A DNA stretch of 14,574 nucleotides from Holophagae bacterium (GCA_030609785.1 JAUWTC010000014.1:1-14574), one strand, 5' to 3'; counted from the stretch's first letter, positions 1 through 6,694 are shown. Translations and numbers: made by a program. The notes: generated from the sequence alone by a model not told the origin.

Positions 1-758
1 AGCTTCATGTCGGGAGATTGCATCGGGCTGCTGATATCGACGGCAATGATGTGTTTGGCGCCCAGGCCTTGCGCGATACCGATGGGGAGATTGGCGACTG
101 ATCCGCCATCGACCAGCGTTCGGCCTTGATATTTGACTGGGGGGAACATGCCGGGAATCGACATGCTGGTGCGCATCGCGCGGGCCAGGCTTCCGGAATC
201 CAGTACCACCGCTTCTCCATTTTCGATGTCGGTCGCCACCGCCCGAAAGGGGATCGGAAGCCGGTCGAAGTCCTTTTCCGGCCGGCTCTGGGCTTCCAGT
301 GTTTCGAGCAGAATCTCGAGGCTCTGGCCGCTCAGTAAACCCGCAGGGAGGTAGAAGCCGTCTTCGTCGAAATGGAGCCGGGCCTTGATCAGGTAGGGTC
401 GCTCGTCCTGTTTCCGCCTGAAGCTGAGGTCGTTGCGGGGCACCTTATCCGTGAAGACCTGATTCCAGTCGATCGATACCAGCAGTTCTTCGATCTCATC
501 CGGGGACCATCCGGCGGCGTAGAGCCCGCCGACGATCGAGCCCATGCTGGTGCCGACGACCATATCCGGCACGATGTGCATCTCCTCGAGGACCCTGAGG
601 ACACCGATGTGGGCCGCGCCTCGGGCGCCCCCTCCCGACAAGACCAGGACCAACTCCGGCCCGTCCTCGTGCGGTGCCTCGGCTGCCGGGACCTGCGCCA
701 TGCAGGGCAGACCGATGATGAGAATCGTCAATATCAGTTGTCCGAGGTTAGGTCTCAT
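1..758 (-). CDS. Exported patatin-like phospholipase, PlpD/NTE-type, C-terminus outside window
   Basis: This is a serine acyl hydrolase of the patatin family (lipid acyl-ester hydrolysis), probably acting outside the cytoplasm. No stop occurs before the left edge, so only the first 252 codons are visible. Residues 1-21 form a signal peptide (MRPNLGQLILTILIIGLPCMA). The oxyanion-hole loop SGGGARGAA is at about 41-49. The nucleophile elbow GTSMG puts the catalytic Ser at 71. The DGG motif (TLVDGGSVANLP) gives the catalytic Asp at about 217, completing the Ser-Asp dyad. The stretch between them, with DWNQVFTD and DLSFRRKQDERPYLI, resembles patatins that continue into a POTRA plus 16-strand barrel (PlpD, type Vd secretion); that continuation would lie outside this window, so it is inference. 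The ATG is chosen because GGAGG lies 4 nt upstream and the signal peptide starts there. The gene is divergent from the sulfotransferase-like gene. Family assignment is firm; substrate is unknown. Confidence 0.93.
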   Translation of the reverse strand, partial: MRPNLGQLILTILIIGLPCMAQVPAAEAPHEDGPELVLVLSGGGARGAAHIGVLRVLEEMHIVPDMVVGTSMGSIVGGLYAAGWSPDEIEELLVSIDWNQVFTDKVPRNDLSFRRKQDERPYLIKARLHFDEDGFYLPAGLLSGQSLEILLETLEAQSRPEKDFDRLPIPFRAVATDIENGEAVVLDSGSLARAMRTSMSIPGMFPPVKYQGRTLVDGGSVANLPIGIAQGLGAKHIIAVDISSPMQSPDMK

Positions 759-828
759 AGTGCCTCCATCGATGCACCAATCGTACCTGATTGGATGGTG
801 GTTTGTTTCAAAAGTTGAGGTGAGAATC

Positions 829-886
829 CAGGGGTCAGGGATTAGGGATCAGGGATCAGGGGACAGGAAACAAGGAACAGGGAAAC
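829..886. repeat. Degenerate GGGATCA tandem repeat in divergent spacer
   Basis: A run of 7-8 bp variants (GGGGTCA, GGGATTA, GGGATCA, GGGATCA, GGGGACA, then GGAAACA and GGAACA) fills much of the 226-bp spacer between two divergent genes. It decays into GGGCACGGGAACGGG at 890-904. The strong G/C strand asymmetry and lack of coding constraint mark it as an intergenic repeat. It encodes nothing I recognise; reading it as the N-terminus of the downstream gene gives only low-complexity sequence. Confidence 0.75.
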
Positions 887-984
887 TCGGGCACGGGAAC
901 GGGCCTGAGTTCGGGTGTACGCAACGAACTGTCCCGTGTGCTTCGTGGCACGAACCGCATGGGAACGGTATCCTTCTCAGACCG

Positions 985-1815
985 ATGGACTACCGCAACG
1001 ACACTGAGATCTGGGTCTTTCACCTCAAGCGCGGTGGGGGCCACGCGGTCCTGACCTGGTTGGCCAAATCCGCCGGTCGTCCCGTCTACCACCTCAACAA
1101 CGTCTTTTCGAAGCCCTTCAAGGTGCGATGGCGCAGGGAGAAGATCTTCAGGGCGATCACCGACCCGTCGCGCCGCGACGGCAAGACCAGGGTCTTCGGT
1201 ACAGACCTCGGTGCTGATCTCGGATGGCGCGAGCTTGCCGTGATGCCCAAGGAAATCCTGCTCTGTAGTTTGGAGAATTTTCCCCTGGACCGGGTGGCGA
1301 ATGAACCGCTCCTGACCGGGGGTGCGGCTTCGATCATCGGCAAGAGCCGGCGCCGGATCAATGTGCTCGTCCTGCGGGATGCTTTCAATACCTTTGCCAG
1401 CGTCAAAAAGGGCAAGCGGCGAATGCGGGCCCGGCTCCATCGCTTCTACGCCCCGCAGTGGAAGGTCTACGCTCGGGAGTTCCTCGGCGAGACGGCTTTT
1501 CTCGGCCCCGACACGATCATGATCAGCTACAACCGGTGGTTTACCGATCGGGACTATCGTCAGGAGATCGCGGGGCGTTTCGGTTGGACGAGCCACGAAG
1601 AGAGCCTCGACGAGGTGACGTGTGATGGTGGTGGTTCGTCATTTACCGGTCAAGACTTTCAGCGCCGCGCGAAGGACATGGACGTCACCGGGCGCTGGCG
1701 GCATTTTGCCGATGACCCGGACTATCTGCGGGCTTTTGATGCGGAGACCATCGAACTGTGCAACAGGATCTTCGGGGACATCACCCAAGGTGAAATCCTC
1801 GCTGGTGGACACTGA
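985..1815 (+). CDS. Sulfotransferase-like protein
   Basis: This 276-residue protein looks like a PAPS-dependent sulfotransferase, which would move a sulfuryl group to a hydroxyl or amine acceptor. Near the N-terminus, KRGGGHAVLTWL (15-26) sits after a short beta strand (EIWVFHL), the position and style of the 5'-phosphosulfate loop in sulfotransferases of the RSGSHAxxNWL type. VLVLRDAFNTFAS (127-139) matches the 3'-phosphate-binding strand and helix (LRDPxN). GGGSSFTGQDF (215-225) and GRWRHF (236-241) resemble the usual C-terminal region. No signal peptide or membrane segment is seen, so it should be cytoplasmic. The open frame extends upstream to 544, but that part is repeat-derived and antisense to the patatin gene. 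ATG 985 is the first plausible start, although no good Shine-Dalgarno precedes it. The gene ends in tandem TGA TGA. An alternative is a nucleotide-binding P-loop protein of unknown role. The acceptor cannot be told. Confidence 0.72.
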   Translation: MDYRNDTEIWVFHLKRGGGHAVLTWLAKSAGRPVYHLNNVFSKPFKVRWRREKIFRAITDPSRRDGKTRVFGTDLGADLGWRELAVMPKEILLCSLENFPLDRVANEPLLTGGAASIIGKSRRRINVLVLRDAFNTFASVKKGKRRMRARLHRFYAPQWKVYAREFLGETAFLGPDTIMISYNRWFTDRDYRQEIAGRFGWTSHEESLDEVTCDGGGSSFTGQDFQRRAKDMDVTGRWRHFADDPDYLRAFDAETIELCNRIFGDITQGEILAGGH

Positions 1816-1886
1816 TGAGTTTGGTGCGACATTTCAAAATATCCTTCAGGGGGTTGACTGGCGTCGAGCCCTCGACTGAAACACAC

Positions 1887-2010
1887 CGAACGCTCAACGC
1901 TCAACGTTCAACGTTCAACGCCGAACGTCGATCCCCCACAGGTCTCCCGAATCACTTCCGGAATTGCAATATTTCGAAGTTGGACGTTGGACGTTGTACG
2001 TTGGACGTTC
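1887..2010. repeat. AACGTTCA / TTGGACGT inverted repeat element
   Basis: The left arm (1887-1928) is tandem CTCAACG/TTCAACG. The right arm (1979-2010) is tandem TTGGACG with one TTGTACG, which is the same unit on the opposite strand. The 50-bp centre (1929-1978) is unrepetitive and ends in an A/T-rich patch, GCAATATTTCGAAG. The whole forms an imperfect inverted repeat between the sulfotransferase-like gene and the sugar kinase. Open frames run through it on both strands and give low-complexity peptides (LNAQRSTFNAER forward, LNVQRTTSNVQ reverse), which are best read as repeat artefacts. Similar repeats occur between genes in several environmental phyla (general knowledge). Confidence 0.8.
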
Positions 2011-2050
2011 AATCTCAATGTGCCGAGTGCCTTCTGCTTCCAGAATTGGC

Positions 2051-2057
2051 GGGAAGG
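2051..2057 (+). promoter_or_regulatory. Ribosome binding site deciding the GTG start of the sugar kinase
   Basis: GGGAAGG lies 8 nt before GTG 2066. The only in-frame ATG upstream (1964) falls inside the repeat element and would add residues made of repeat sequence, so the GTG with this purine-rich site is preferred. Confidence 0.6.
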
Positions 2058-2065
2058 TTGGCTTA

Positions 2066-3262
2066 GTGGATTTCGGACCTTTGGCAGAGCGTCTCCGATT
2101 GCGCACCAGCACCTCTGCTGGAACATTCGGCGTCAGGGCCCCTCTGAGGGCCTGTCCGCTGGGCGCCCATGTCGATCATCAGGGTGGGGAAGTGACGGGC
2201 CTGGCCCTGGATCGCGCAGTGCGATTGGTCGCCCAACCCCGAGACGAGCCTGTCGTCTCCCTGGAGAGCATCGGTTTCCCGGGGGTTGTCGACGTCGACT
2301 TGCAAAATGCAGGGGAACGACGGGGTGATTGGGGCGACTATCTCCGGGCCGTTGTCGCAGAGTTGTCCGGGCACGGTGATCTCCGACGGGGATTCGACGG
2401 CGTCATGAAGGGGGATCTGGTCGGTATGGGTGTCAGTTCCTCTGCCGCGGTCATGGTCGCCTACTGCCTGGCTCTGGCCGAGGTCAACCAGGTGGAGTTG
2501 GACCGGACACATGCCGCCAGGCTGATCCAACGGGCGGAGAATCGGTACATCGGGGTGGCCAGCGGTCTCCTGGACCAGTCGGTCATTCTCTTTGCCGAGG
2601 CTGAGAGTCTGACCCACATTGGGTGTCGGGATTTTGCCGTGTCCCAGATTGTTGCCGAGAAGACGCTTCCGGATTTTCGAATCATAGTCGCCTTTTCCGG
2701 GATTGGGCGTCAGTTGGCGGGCACCGGCTATAACGACCGGGTTGGGGAGTGCCGGGAGGCCGCGGCTACCCTTCTGCGGTGGGCCGGTACCGAGCCCGGG
2801 CCCGATCCGGTCCTGTCCGATGTCGCCCCGGAGTTTTTTGAACAGGAAGGCCGGCGATTGCCGGAAAACCTGCGACGACGCGCTGCGCATTACTTCAGTG
2901 AGGTTGCGCGAGTTCGCGATGGTATTGCGGCGTGGCGCCGGGGCGACCTCGGGGCCTTTGGAGCCTTGATGAACGCCTCCGGAGAAAGTTCGATCGTCAA
3001 CTACCAGTGTGGGACCCCGCCGCTGGAGGCGTTGTATCAAGCGCTTCGGGGAACGCCAGGTGTCTTCGGTGCTCGTTTCTCAGGGGCCGGTTTCGGCGGG
3101 AGTTGCCTGGCGTTGGTTGAGGCCGATGCGGCCGATGACGTCGTCGAAGGGGTTTCCCGGGACTACGCGGCCGCCTTCCCCGATCTGGCGCCCCAGGCGC
3201 AATCGGCGATCTGCCGCCCGGCCGGCCCGGCTGCGGTCATGAACGCGGAGGAATTCTCGTGA
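2066..3262 (+). CDS. GHMP-family sugar kinase, galactokinase/galacturonokinase-like
   Basis: This 398-residue protein should phosphorylate a free hexose or hexuronate at C1 with ATP. All three GHMP motifs are present. Motif 1, RAPLRACPLGAHVDHQGG (24-41), replaces the RVNLIGEHTDYNGG of galactokinases. Motif 2, GVSSSAAV (122-129), binds the ATP phosphates. Motif 3, FGARFSGAGFGGSC (334-347), closes the site. GLLDQS (167-172) supplies the catalytic-base Asp at 170. The PLGAHxDHQGG form of motif 1 and GLLDQS are what I recall from plant galacturonokinase, so galacturonate or a related sugar is a real candidate besides galactose. Length fits galactokinase-family enzymes. GTG 2066 is the chosen start. 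The gene overlaps the next by 4 bp (GTGA), so the two are translationally coupled and probably act in sequence. Family is firm; substrate is inferred. Confidence 0.9.
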   Translation: MDFGPLAERLRLRTSTSAGTFGVRAPLRACPLGAHVDHQGGEVTGLALDRAVRLVAQPRDEPVVSLESIGFPGVVDVDLQNAGERRGDWGDYLRAVVAELSGHGDLRRGFDGVMKGDLVGMGVSSSAAVMVAYCLALAEVNQVELDRTHAARLIQRAENRYIGVASGLLDQSVILFAEAESLTHIGCRDFAVSQIVAEKTLPDFRIIVAFSGIGRQLAGTGYNDRVGECREAAATLLRWAGTEPGPDPVLSDVAPEFFEQEGRRLPENLRRRAAHYFSEVARVRDGIAAWRRGDLGAFGALMNASGESSIVNYQCGTPPLEALYQALRGTPGVFGARFSGAGFGGSCLALVEADAADDVVEGVSRDYAAAFPDLAPQAQSAICRPAGPAAVMNAEEFS

Positions 3263-4203
3263 AGGCGGTGATCCTGGCCGCAGGCCGTGGGACGCGCCTC
3301 GCTCCCGTCACCGACGATCGTTCCAAGGCGATGGTTCCGGTCCTGGGCCGGCCGTTGGTCGACCGGGTGGCTGAGACCCTGGTCGCGGGTGGATTGCGGG
3401 ACCTGGTGATGGTCATCGGTCCGGATGACGACGAGATCAGGCGATTCTTCACCTCCGAGACGTCGCTGGATGTCACCGTGCACTTCGTCGTTCAGGAACA
3501 GCGTCTCGGCATGGCCCACGCCCTCAACCTGGCCGCACCGTGGATCGAGGGTGCGTTCGTACTTTCGGCATGCGACAGTCTCAAGCCCGTTGACCATGTC
3601 GAGGCCTTGCTGGCCGCGGCGGCCCGTGCCGATGGCGCCCTGAGCCTGATGGACGTTGCGCCGGAGAGGGTCTGCCTGGCGGCCCCTGTCGAAATGGACG
3701 GCGAGGTCATCCGTCGGATCGTCGAGAAACCCGCGCCTGAAGACGCGCCCTCCAATACCGTCAGCCTGCCCCTCTATTGCCTACCTCACAGGGTTCTGGA
3801 GTTGTTGGCCGGGCAAGGCCCATCGGCCCGAGGCGAGTACGAATTGCAGGATGCCATCCAGGCCCTGATTGACGAGGGTTCAGAGATCGTCGGCGTCAAG
3901 ACCCCAAGCCGTCTCCAGGTCTCGACGCCGGAAGATCTTCTGGACCTCAATCTTCGATTCCTGGCTGAAAGCCCCGGTGGCCGGGTGCCCGAGACCATCC
4001 CGGACGGCACGCTCATCCAGGGTCCTGTATGGATCGACGATGGCGTCACCCTCGGCCGCTCATGCCGGATCGGCCCCGACGTCGTCCTCGAACGAGGCTG
4101 CGTCCTTGGGGATGACGTTCACATCACCTGCTCGATGGTCCTGAGACACGCTTTGGTGCCGGACGAGCTGGAGATCGACGGGCAGGTGGTAACGGGGGAG
4201 TAG
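3259..4203 (+). CDS. Sugar-1-phosphate nucleotidyltransferase with left-handed helix tail
   Basis: This 314-residue enzyme should join a sugar-1-phosphate to an NTP, giving an NDP-sugar and pyrophosphate. The Rossmann-type core starts with VILAAGRGTRLAPVTDD (4-20), the family signature G-x-G-T-R. It is followed by SKAMVPVLGRP (22-32), where many relatives have PKxLLPV. QEQRLGMAHAL (79-89) is the base/sugar loop, EKP (156-158) and EYELQDAI (193-200) are the later family blocks. The metal-binding Asp is probably D106 in ACDS, where relatives have GD. Residues 249-295 show hexapeptide-like repeats (IDDGVTLG, IGPDVVLERG, LGDDVHIT), a short parallel beta-helix with no acetyltransferase domain. It starts at GTG within the kinase stop codon, with GGAGG at 3247-3251, 7 nt upstream. 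It most likely uses the product of the preceding kinase. Whether UTP, dTTP or GTP is used is not visible. Confidence 0.9.
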   Translation: MKAVILAAGRGTRLAPVTDDRSKAMVPVLGRPLVDRVAETLVAGGLRDLVMVIGPDDDEIRRFFTSETSLDVTVHFVVQEQRLGMAHALNLAAPWIEGAFVLSACDSLKPVDHVEALLAAAARADGALSLMDVAPERVCLAAPVEMDGEVIRRIVEKPAPEDAPSNTVSLPLYCLPHRVLELLAGQGPSARGEYELQDAIQALIDEGSEIVGVKTPSRLQVSTPEDLLDLNLRFLAESPGGRVPETIPDGTLIQGPVWIDDGVTLGRSCRIGPDVVLERGCVLGDDVHITCSMVLRHALVPDELEIDGQVVTGE

Positions 4204-4239
4204 GGATCGAAGGGTCCAAAACGTCAAAGAGGTCTACAA

Positions 4240-4308
4240 CGGGCGGACACGGGGGTCCGCCCCTACAGTCGGGGTGAAACCGTAGGGGCGGGTCCCTGTG
4301 CCCGCCCG
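4240..4308. repeat. Large imperfect palindrome with nested hairpins
   Basis: Left arm 4240-4266 and right arm 4282-4308 are each 27 bp and pair with 4 mismatches around a 15-nt loop. Each arm also folds on itself: GGGCGGAC/GTCCGCCC in the left and GGGCGGG/CCCGCCC in the right. The structure can therefore switch between one long hairpin and a cruciform with two short ones. It lies 37 bp after the nucleotidyltransferase stop in a convergent spacer. It could act as a transcription barrier, but no T-tract follows, so it is called a repeat rather than an intrinsic terminator. Confidence 0.8.
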
Positions 4309-4341
4309 TGTCCAGCCTTGTGCAGGAATTTGGGTCCAGAT

Positions 4342-4362
4342 TTGGGGGCCTTGGCCCACCAA
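4342..4362. repeat. Short inverted repeat in convergent spacer
   Basis: TTGGGGGCC (4342-4350) pairs with GGCCCACCAA (4353-4362) with one G-A mismatch and a two-base centre. It carries the GGCCCACC word also found in the hairpin 40 bp to the right, so it may be a decayed copy of the same repeat. Confidence 0.45.
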
Positions 4363-4385
4363 TTGACATGTCTGATCAGAACGAT

Positions 4386-4403
4386 GGTGGGCAAAGGCCC
4401 ACC
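4386..4403. repeat. GGTGGGC-AAAG-GCCCACC hairpin repeat
   Basis: A perfect 7-bp stem with a 4-nt loop lies immediately beyond the last codons of the glycoside hydrolase gene; its flank CTAC (4404-4407 on this strand) overlaps that gene's stop codon. On the minus strand it reads TAGGGTGGGCCTTTGCCCACC. Together with the palindrome at 4240 it fills the 200-bp space between two convergent genes, where it could block read-through from either side. This role is inferred from position and folding only. Confidence 0.7.
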
Positions 4404-6560
4404 CTACTTGGGATTGTTGCCCCAACTGATCAGGGTGCTGCCGTTCTCCAAGCCGTCGGCGCAGGCCGTCAGTCGGACCTCACCCAGGTCAACGGTATCG
4501 CAGGTGATGTAGGTCCGGCCTTCACCTCGGGCAACCAGGGCCTCGTCATCTTCGGTGTAGGCGCGCAGTCGCGCCGGGCCCTCGATTGTCAGCCGGCAGT
4601 GGCCGTTGAAGTCGCGAGCGGTGATGCCTTCTGAGTCGACGACCTCGATGTCGATCTCCAGCGTTCGGCCGGGAGTGGCCTGACTTCTCGGATTCAACTC
4701 GATACGGTGGCCATTCCCATGGCGCCGCAAGTCTGATCTGACGGTGGTTGATCCGAATATTCCGGTGGATTCGAGGCGTTGGGGCTGGGCGCCCACGGCG
4801 AGAACGAAGTGAACGGCGCCATCGAGACGGTGGTGCCCGCCACCGTCGATCACCAGATCGACCCTGTCACAGTTGGAGAACACATGGATCTCGTGGGCGC
4901 CGCCCGGTTCGAGTTCGATATCACTGCGAAAGCGTGACGGCGGCCGCTCAGGACCTCGGCCGGTGACGAAGAGCGCAACAAACGGCTGCCGGCTGTGGCG
5001 GGCGCGGAACAACTCGGCGGCCATCTTCGGTCGCCGCCAGGCGTCGAGCAGTCCCGGCAGTCGCCGAAAGCGATCGCGATGCTCGGTCGCGTAGTCCGTC
5101 AGACCCCAGACGGCGTAGCCGGCGACATAAGACCTGTCGGCTATCGCCTCCCAGTCCCGTTCCAGGGTGTTGAGTTGGGTCAGTTCTTCGTACTCGTCTC
5201 CCTTGATCGAGCGGGGGTGGTTGCAGCACTCCGCCACGACGACCGTGCCCGACCGGCTCGAGGCGGCGGCTTCTTCGAGCACGTCCAACTCGTAGTTGGT
5301 GCCCCAGACGTCGGGTAAACCGATGATCTTCTGTCGGCGAGCGCGGTAGAGGTGATTCTCGGCGTAGATCGTCGATCGCTGAGGGTCCAGTTCGCGGACG
5401 ATGTTACCCAGTTGGTGATACGCCTTCTTCGACCGACTCTCGTTGCCCATGCCCCAGAGAATGATGCTGGGCCGGTGGCGGTCGCGGAGGATCAGGTCAC
5501 GCATCTGCCGCCGGGCCGCCTTGAGCCAGCCTCGGCTGGAGCGAACGCTCTTCCACGTTGCGATCTCCGGATAGACCAGCAGGCCCAACTCGTCGCAGGC
5601 GTCGAGGAAGGCTGGGTGTTGTGGGTAGTGCGAGAGTCGAACGAAGTTGCAGCCAAGGCCCTTGAGATGCTCCGCGTCCCTGCGATGGAGTTCCGGCGGC
5701 AGGGCGGCGCCGAGGCCTGGGATCGACTCATGGCGGTTGGCGCCGTGCAGTTCGGTGTGTTTGCCGTTGAGGAAGAACCCCTGCCCCGAGCGGAACTCTG
5801 TCGTGGCGAAACCAAAGTGCAGGTGAACGGCGTCCAGGTCCCGGTCGCCATCCATTAGGGTAATTTCTGCCCGATAGAGGTTGGGTGAGCCGGGTGACCA
5901 GAGATGGGGGGCGTCGATCTGGAGTGTGTCGGTCGTGGTTGCTTCCGCCACTGTTCCCGCCGGGTCGAAGATGGTGGTCCTCGTCGAGAGACCCGCAATT
6001 CCGTGGCCAACCTCGACCGATCCTCGTCCGGAAGGGTCGATCTTCGTTCGAAGGCTGAAGCGCTCGAGGTCTATGGCCGTCTCGGGGCGTTGCTCCAGCC
6101 AGACCCTGCCGACCAGACCGCCGTAGAGCAGGAAATCGGGGGCCGAAAAGCCCGGCAGGACGTTGCGGCGTTTGCGGTTGTCCATGCGGATGGCCAATCG
6201 GTGTTCGCCCGGTGACAGAGAATCGAGGGGGATATCCAGCCCCAGGTACTGTCCGTCGGTTCGGGAGACGCGCCGTCCGTCCAACCAGATCTCTGCACAG
6301 CCGTAGAATCCTGCGCTCCGCAGATGCCATGTGCCGGGCGAGGAAATCTTGGGAAGTTCGAACGCCACTCGGTAGGCGCCATGCCCACTGTAGGAGTGCC
6401 GCCCCATCTGAAAGGTATCGCGCTCATTCCAGCAGTGGGGGAGGGTGACGGTCTCGCCGTTCCCTTCAAGACCTGCCAGCCACCGTCGTCCGACCTTGCC
6501 ACGGGAAAAGGTCCATCCGCTATTCAGTTCTACGGTAGGGCGCAATGGTGTTCGAATCAC
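4404..6560 (-). CDS. Glycoside hydrolase family 2 enzyme (beta-galactosidase/beta-glucuronidase type)
   Basis: This 718-residue retaining glycosidase has the family 2 domain order: a jelly-roll sugar-binding domain (about 10-160, with TLPHCWNERD, SYSGHGAYR and LYGGLVGRVWL), an immunoglobulin-like domain (about 165-255), a TIM barrel (about 260-520) and two beta-rich C-terminal domains (about 540-718). The barrel starts with GFFLNGKHTELHGANRHES. The acid/base is E374 in GMGNES, the nucleophile is probably E444 in VVVAECC, and NFVRLSHYPQHP (305-316) is a barrel strand of the family. No signal peptide is seen, so it should act in the cytoplasm on imported glycosides. A TAA lies four codons upstream of GTG 6560, so translation cannot start earlier; no Shine-Dalgarno is visible there, and TTG at codon 6 is an alternative. 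The stop codon sits at the edge of a repeat. Substrate is not determinable from sequence. Confidence 0.93.
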   Translation of the reverse strand: MIRTPLRPTVELNSGWTFSRGKVGRRWLAGLEGNGETVTLPHCWNERDTFQMGRHSYSGHGAYRVAFELPKISSPGTWHLRSAGFYGCAEIWLDGRRVSRTDGQYLGLDIPLDSLSPGEHRLAIRMDNRKRRNVLPGFSAPDFLLYGGLVGRVWLEQRPETAIDLERFSLRTKIDPSGRGSVEVGHGIAGLSTRTTIFDPAGTVAEATTTDTLQIDAPHLWSPGSPNLYRAEITLMDGDRDLDAVHLHFGFATTEFRSGQGFFLNGKHTELHGANRHESIPGLGAALPPELHRRDAEHLKGLGCNFVRLSHYPQHPAFLDACDELGLLVYPEIATWKSVRSSRGWLKAARRQMRDLILRDRHRPSIILWGMGNESRSKKAYHQLGNIVRELDPQRSTIYAENHLYRARRQKIIGLPDVWGTNYELDVLEEAAASSRSGTVVVAECCNHPRSIKGDEYEELTQLNTLERDWEAIADRSYVAGYAVWGLTDYATEHRDRFRRLPGLLDAWRRPKMAAELFRARHSRQPFVALFVTGRGPERPPSRFRSDIELEPGGAHEIHVFSNCDRVDLVIDGGGHHRLDGAVHFVLAVGAQPQRLESTGIFGSTTVRSDLRRHGNGHRIELNPRSQATPGRTLEIDIEVVDSEGITARDFNGHCRLTIEGPARLRAYTEDDEALVARGEGRTYITCDTVDLGEVRLTACADGLENGSTLISWGNNPK

Positions 6561-6624
6561 GCTGACAGCTTACACGGTGGCATCCAGCAAAACACGAGGG
6601 AAACGCAACGAGGAGGGGAAGATA

Positions 6625-6655
6625 GCCACAAAAAGGCACAAAAAGGCACAAAAAT
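6625..6655. repeat. AAAAGGCACA tandem repeat
   Basis: GCCACA is followed by two full copies of AAAAGGCACA and a partial AAAA copy. It is A-rich on the plus strand and stands out against GC-rich surroundings. It lies 65 bp upstream of the glycoside hydrolase start, inside the 283-bp spacer after the selenoprotein gene. No gene is visible in it. Confidence 0.75.
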
Positions 6656-6694
6656 TAGAAGCCACAGGAACTGTCGGGACGGCGTTTGAGGAGC

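Noticed and set aside
759..820. Promoter for the patatin gene (minus strand TTGAAA ... TACGAT)
   Set aside because: Boxes are 20 nt apart and imperfect; not supportable without transcript data.
544..984. Upstream extension of the sulfotransferase-like frame to ATG 544
   Set aside because: The extra 147 codons are antisense to the patatin gene and then repeat-derived low-complexity sequence. The conserved protein begins only after 985.
856..1596. Long minus-strand open frame (246 codons) opposite the sulfotransferase-like gene
   Set aside because: Composition-driven antisense frame in GC-rich DNA; no recognisable motif, while the plus strand has sulfotransferase motifs.
1815..2066. Possible 83-residue gene overlapping the end of the sulfotransferase-like gene (TGATG)
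   Set aside because: Most of its sequence is translated from the AACGTTCA repeat; no domain and no ribosome binding site.
2063..3040. Minus-strand open frame (325 codons) opposite the sugar kinase
   Set aside because: Shadow of the kinase, which carries all three GHMP motifs; no family features on the minus strand.
4204..4403. Rho-independent terminators in the convergent spacer
   Set aside because: Strong GC hairpins are present, but none is followed by a run of T on either strand, so they are listed as repeats.
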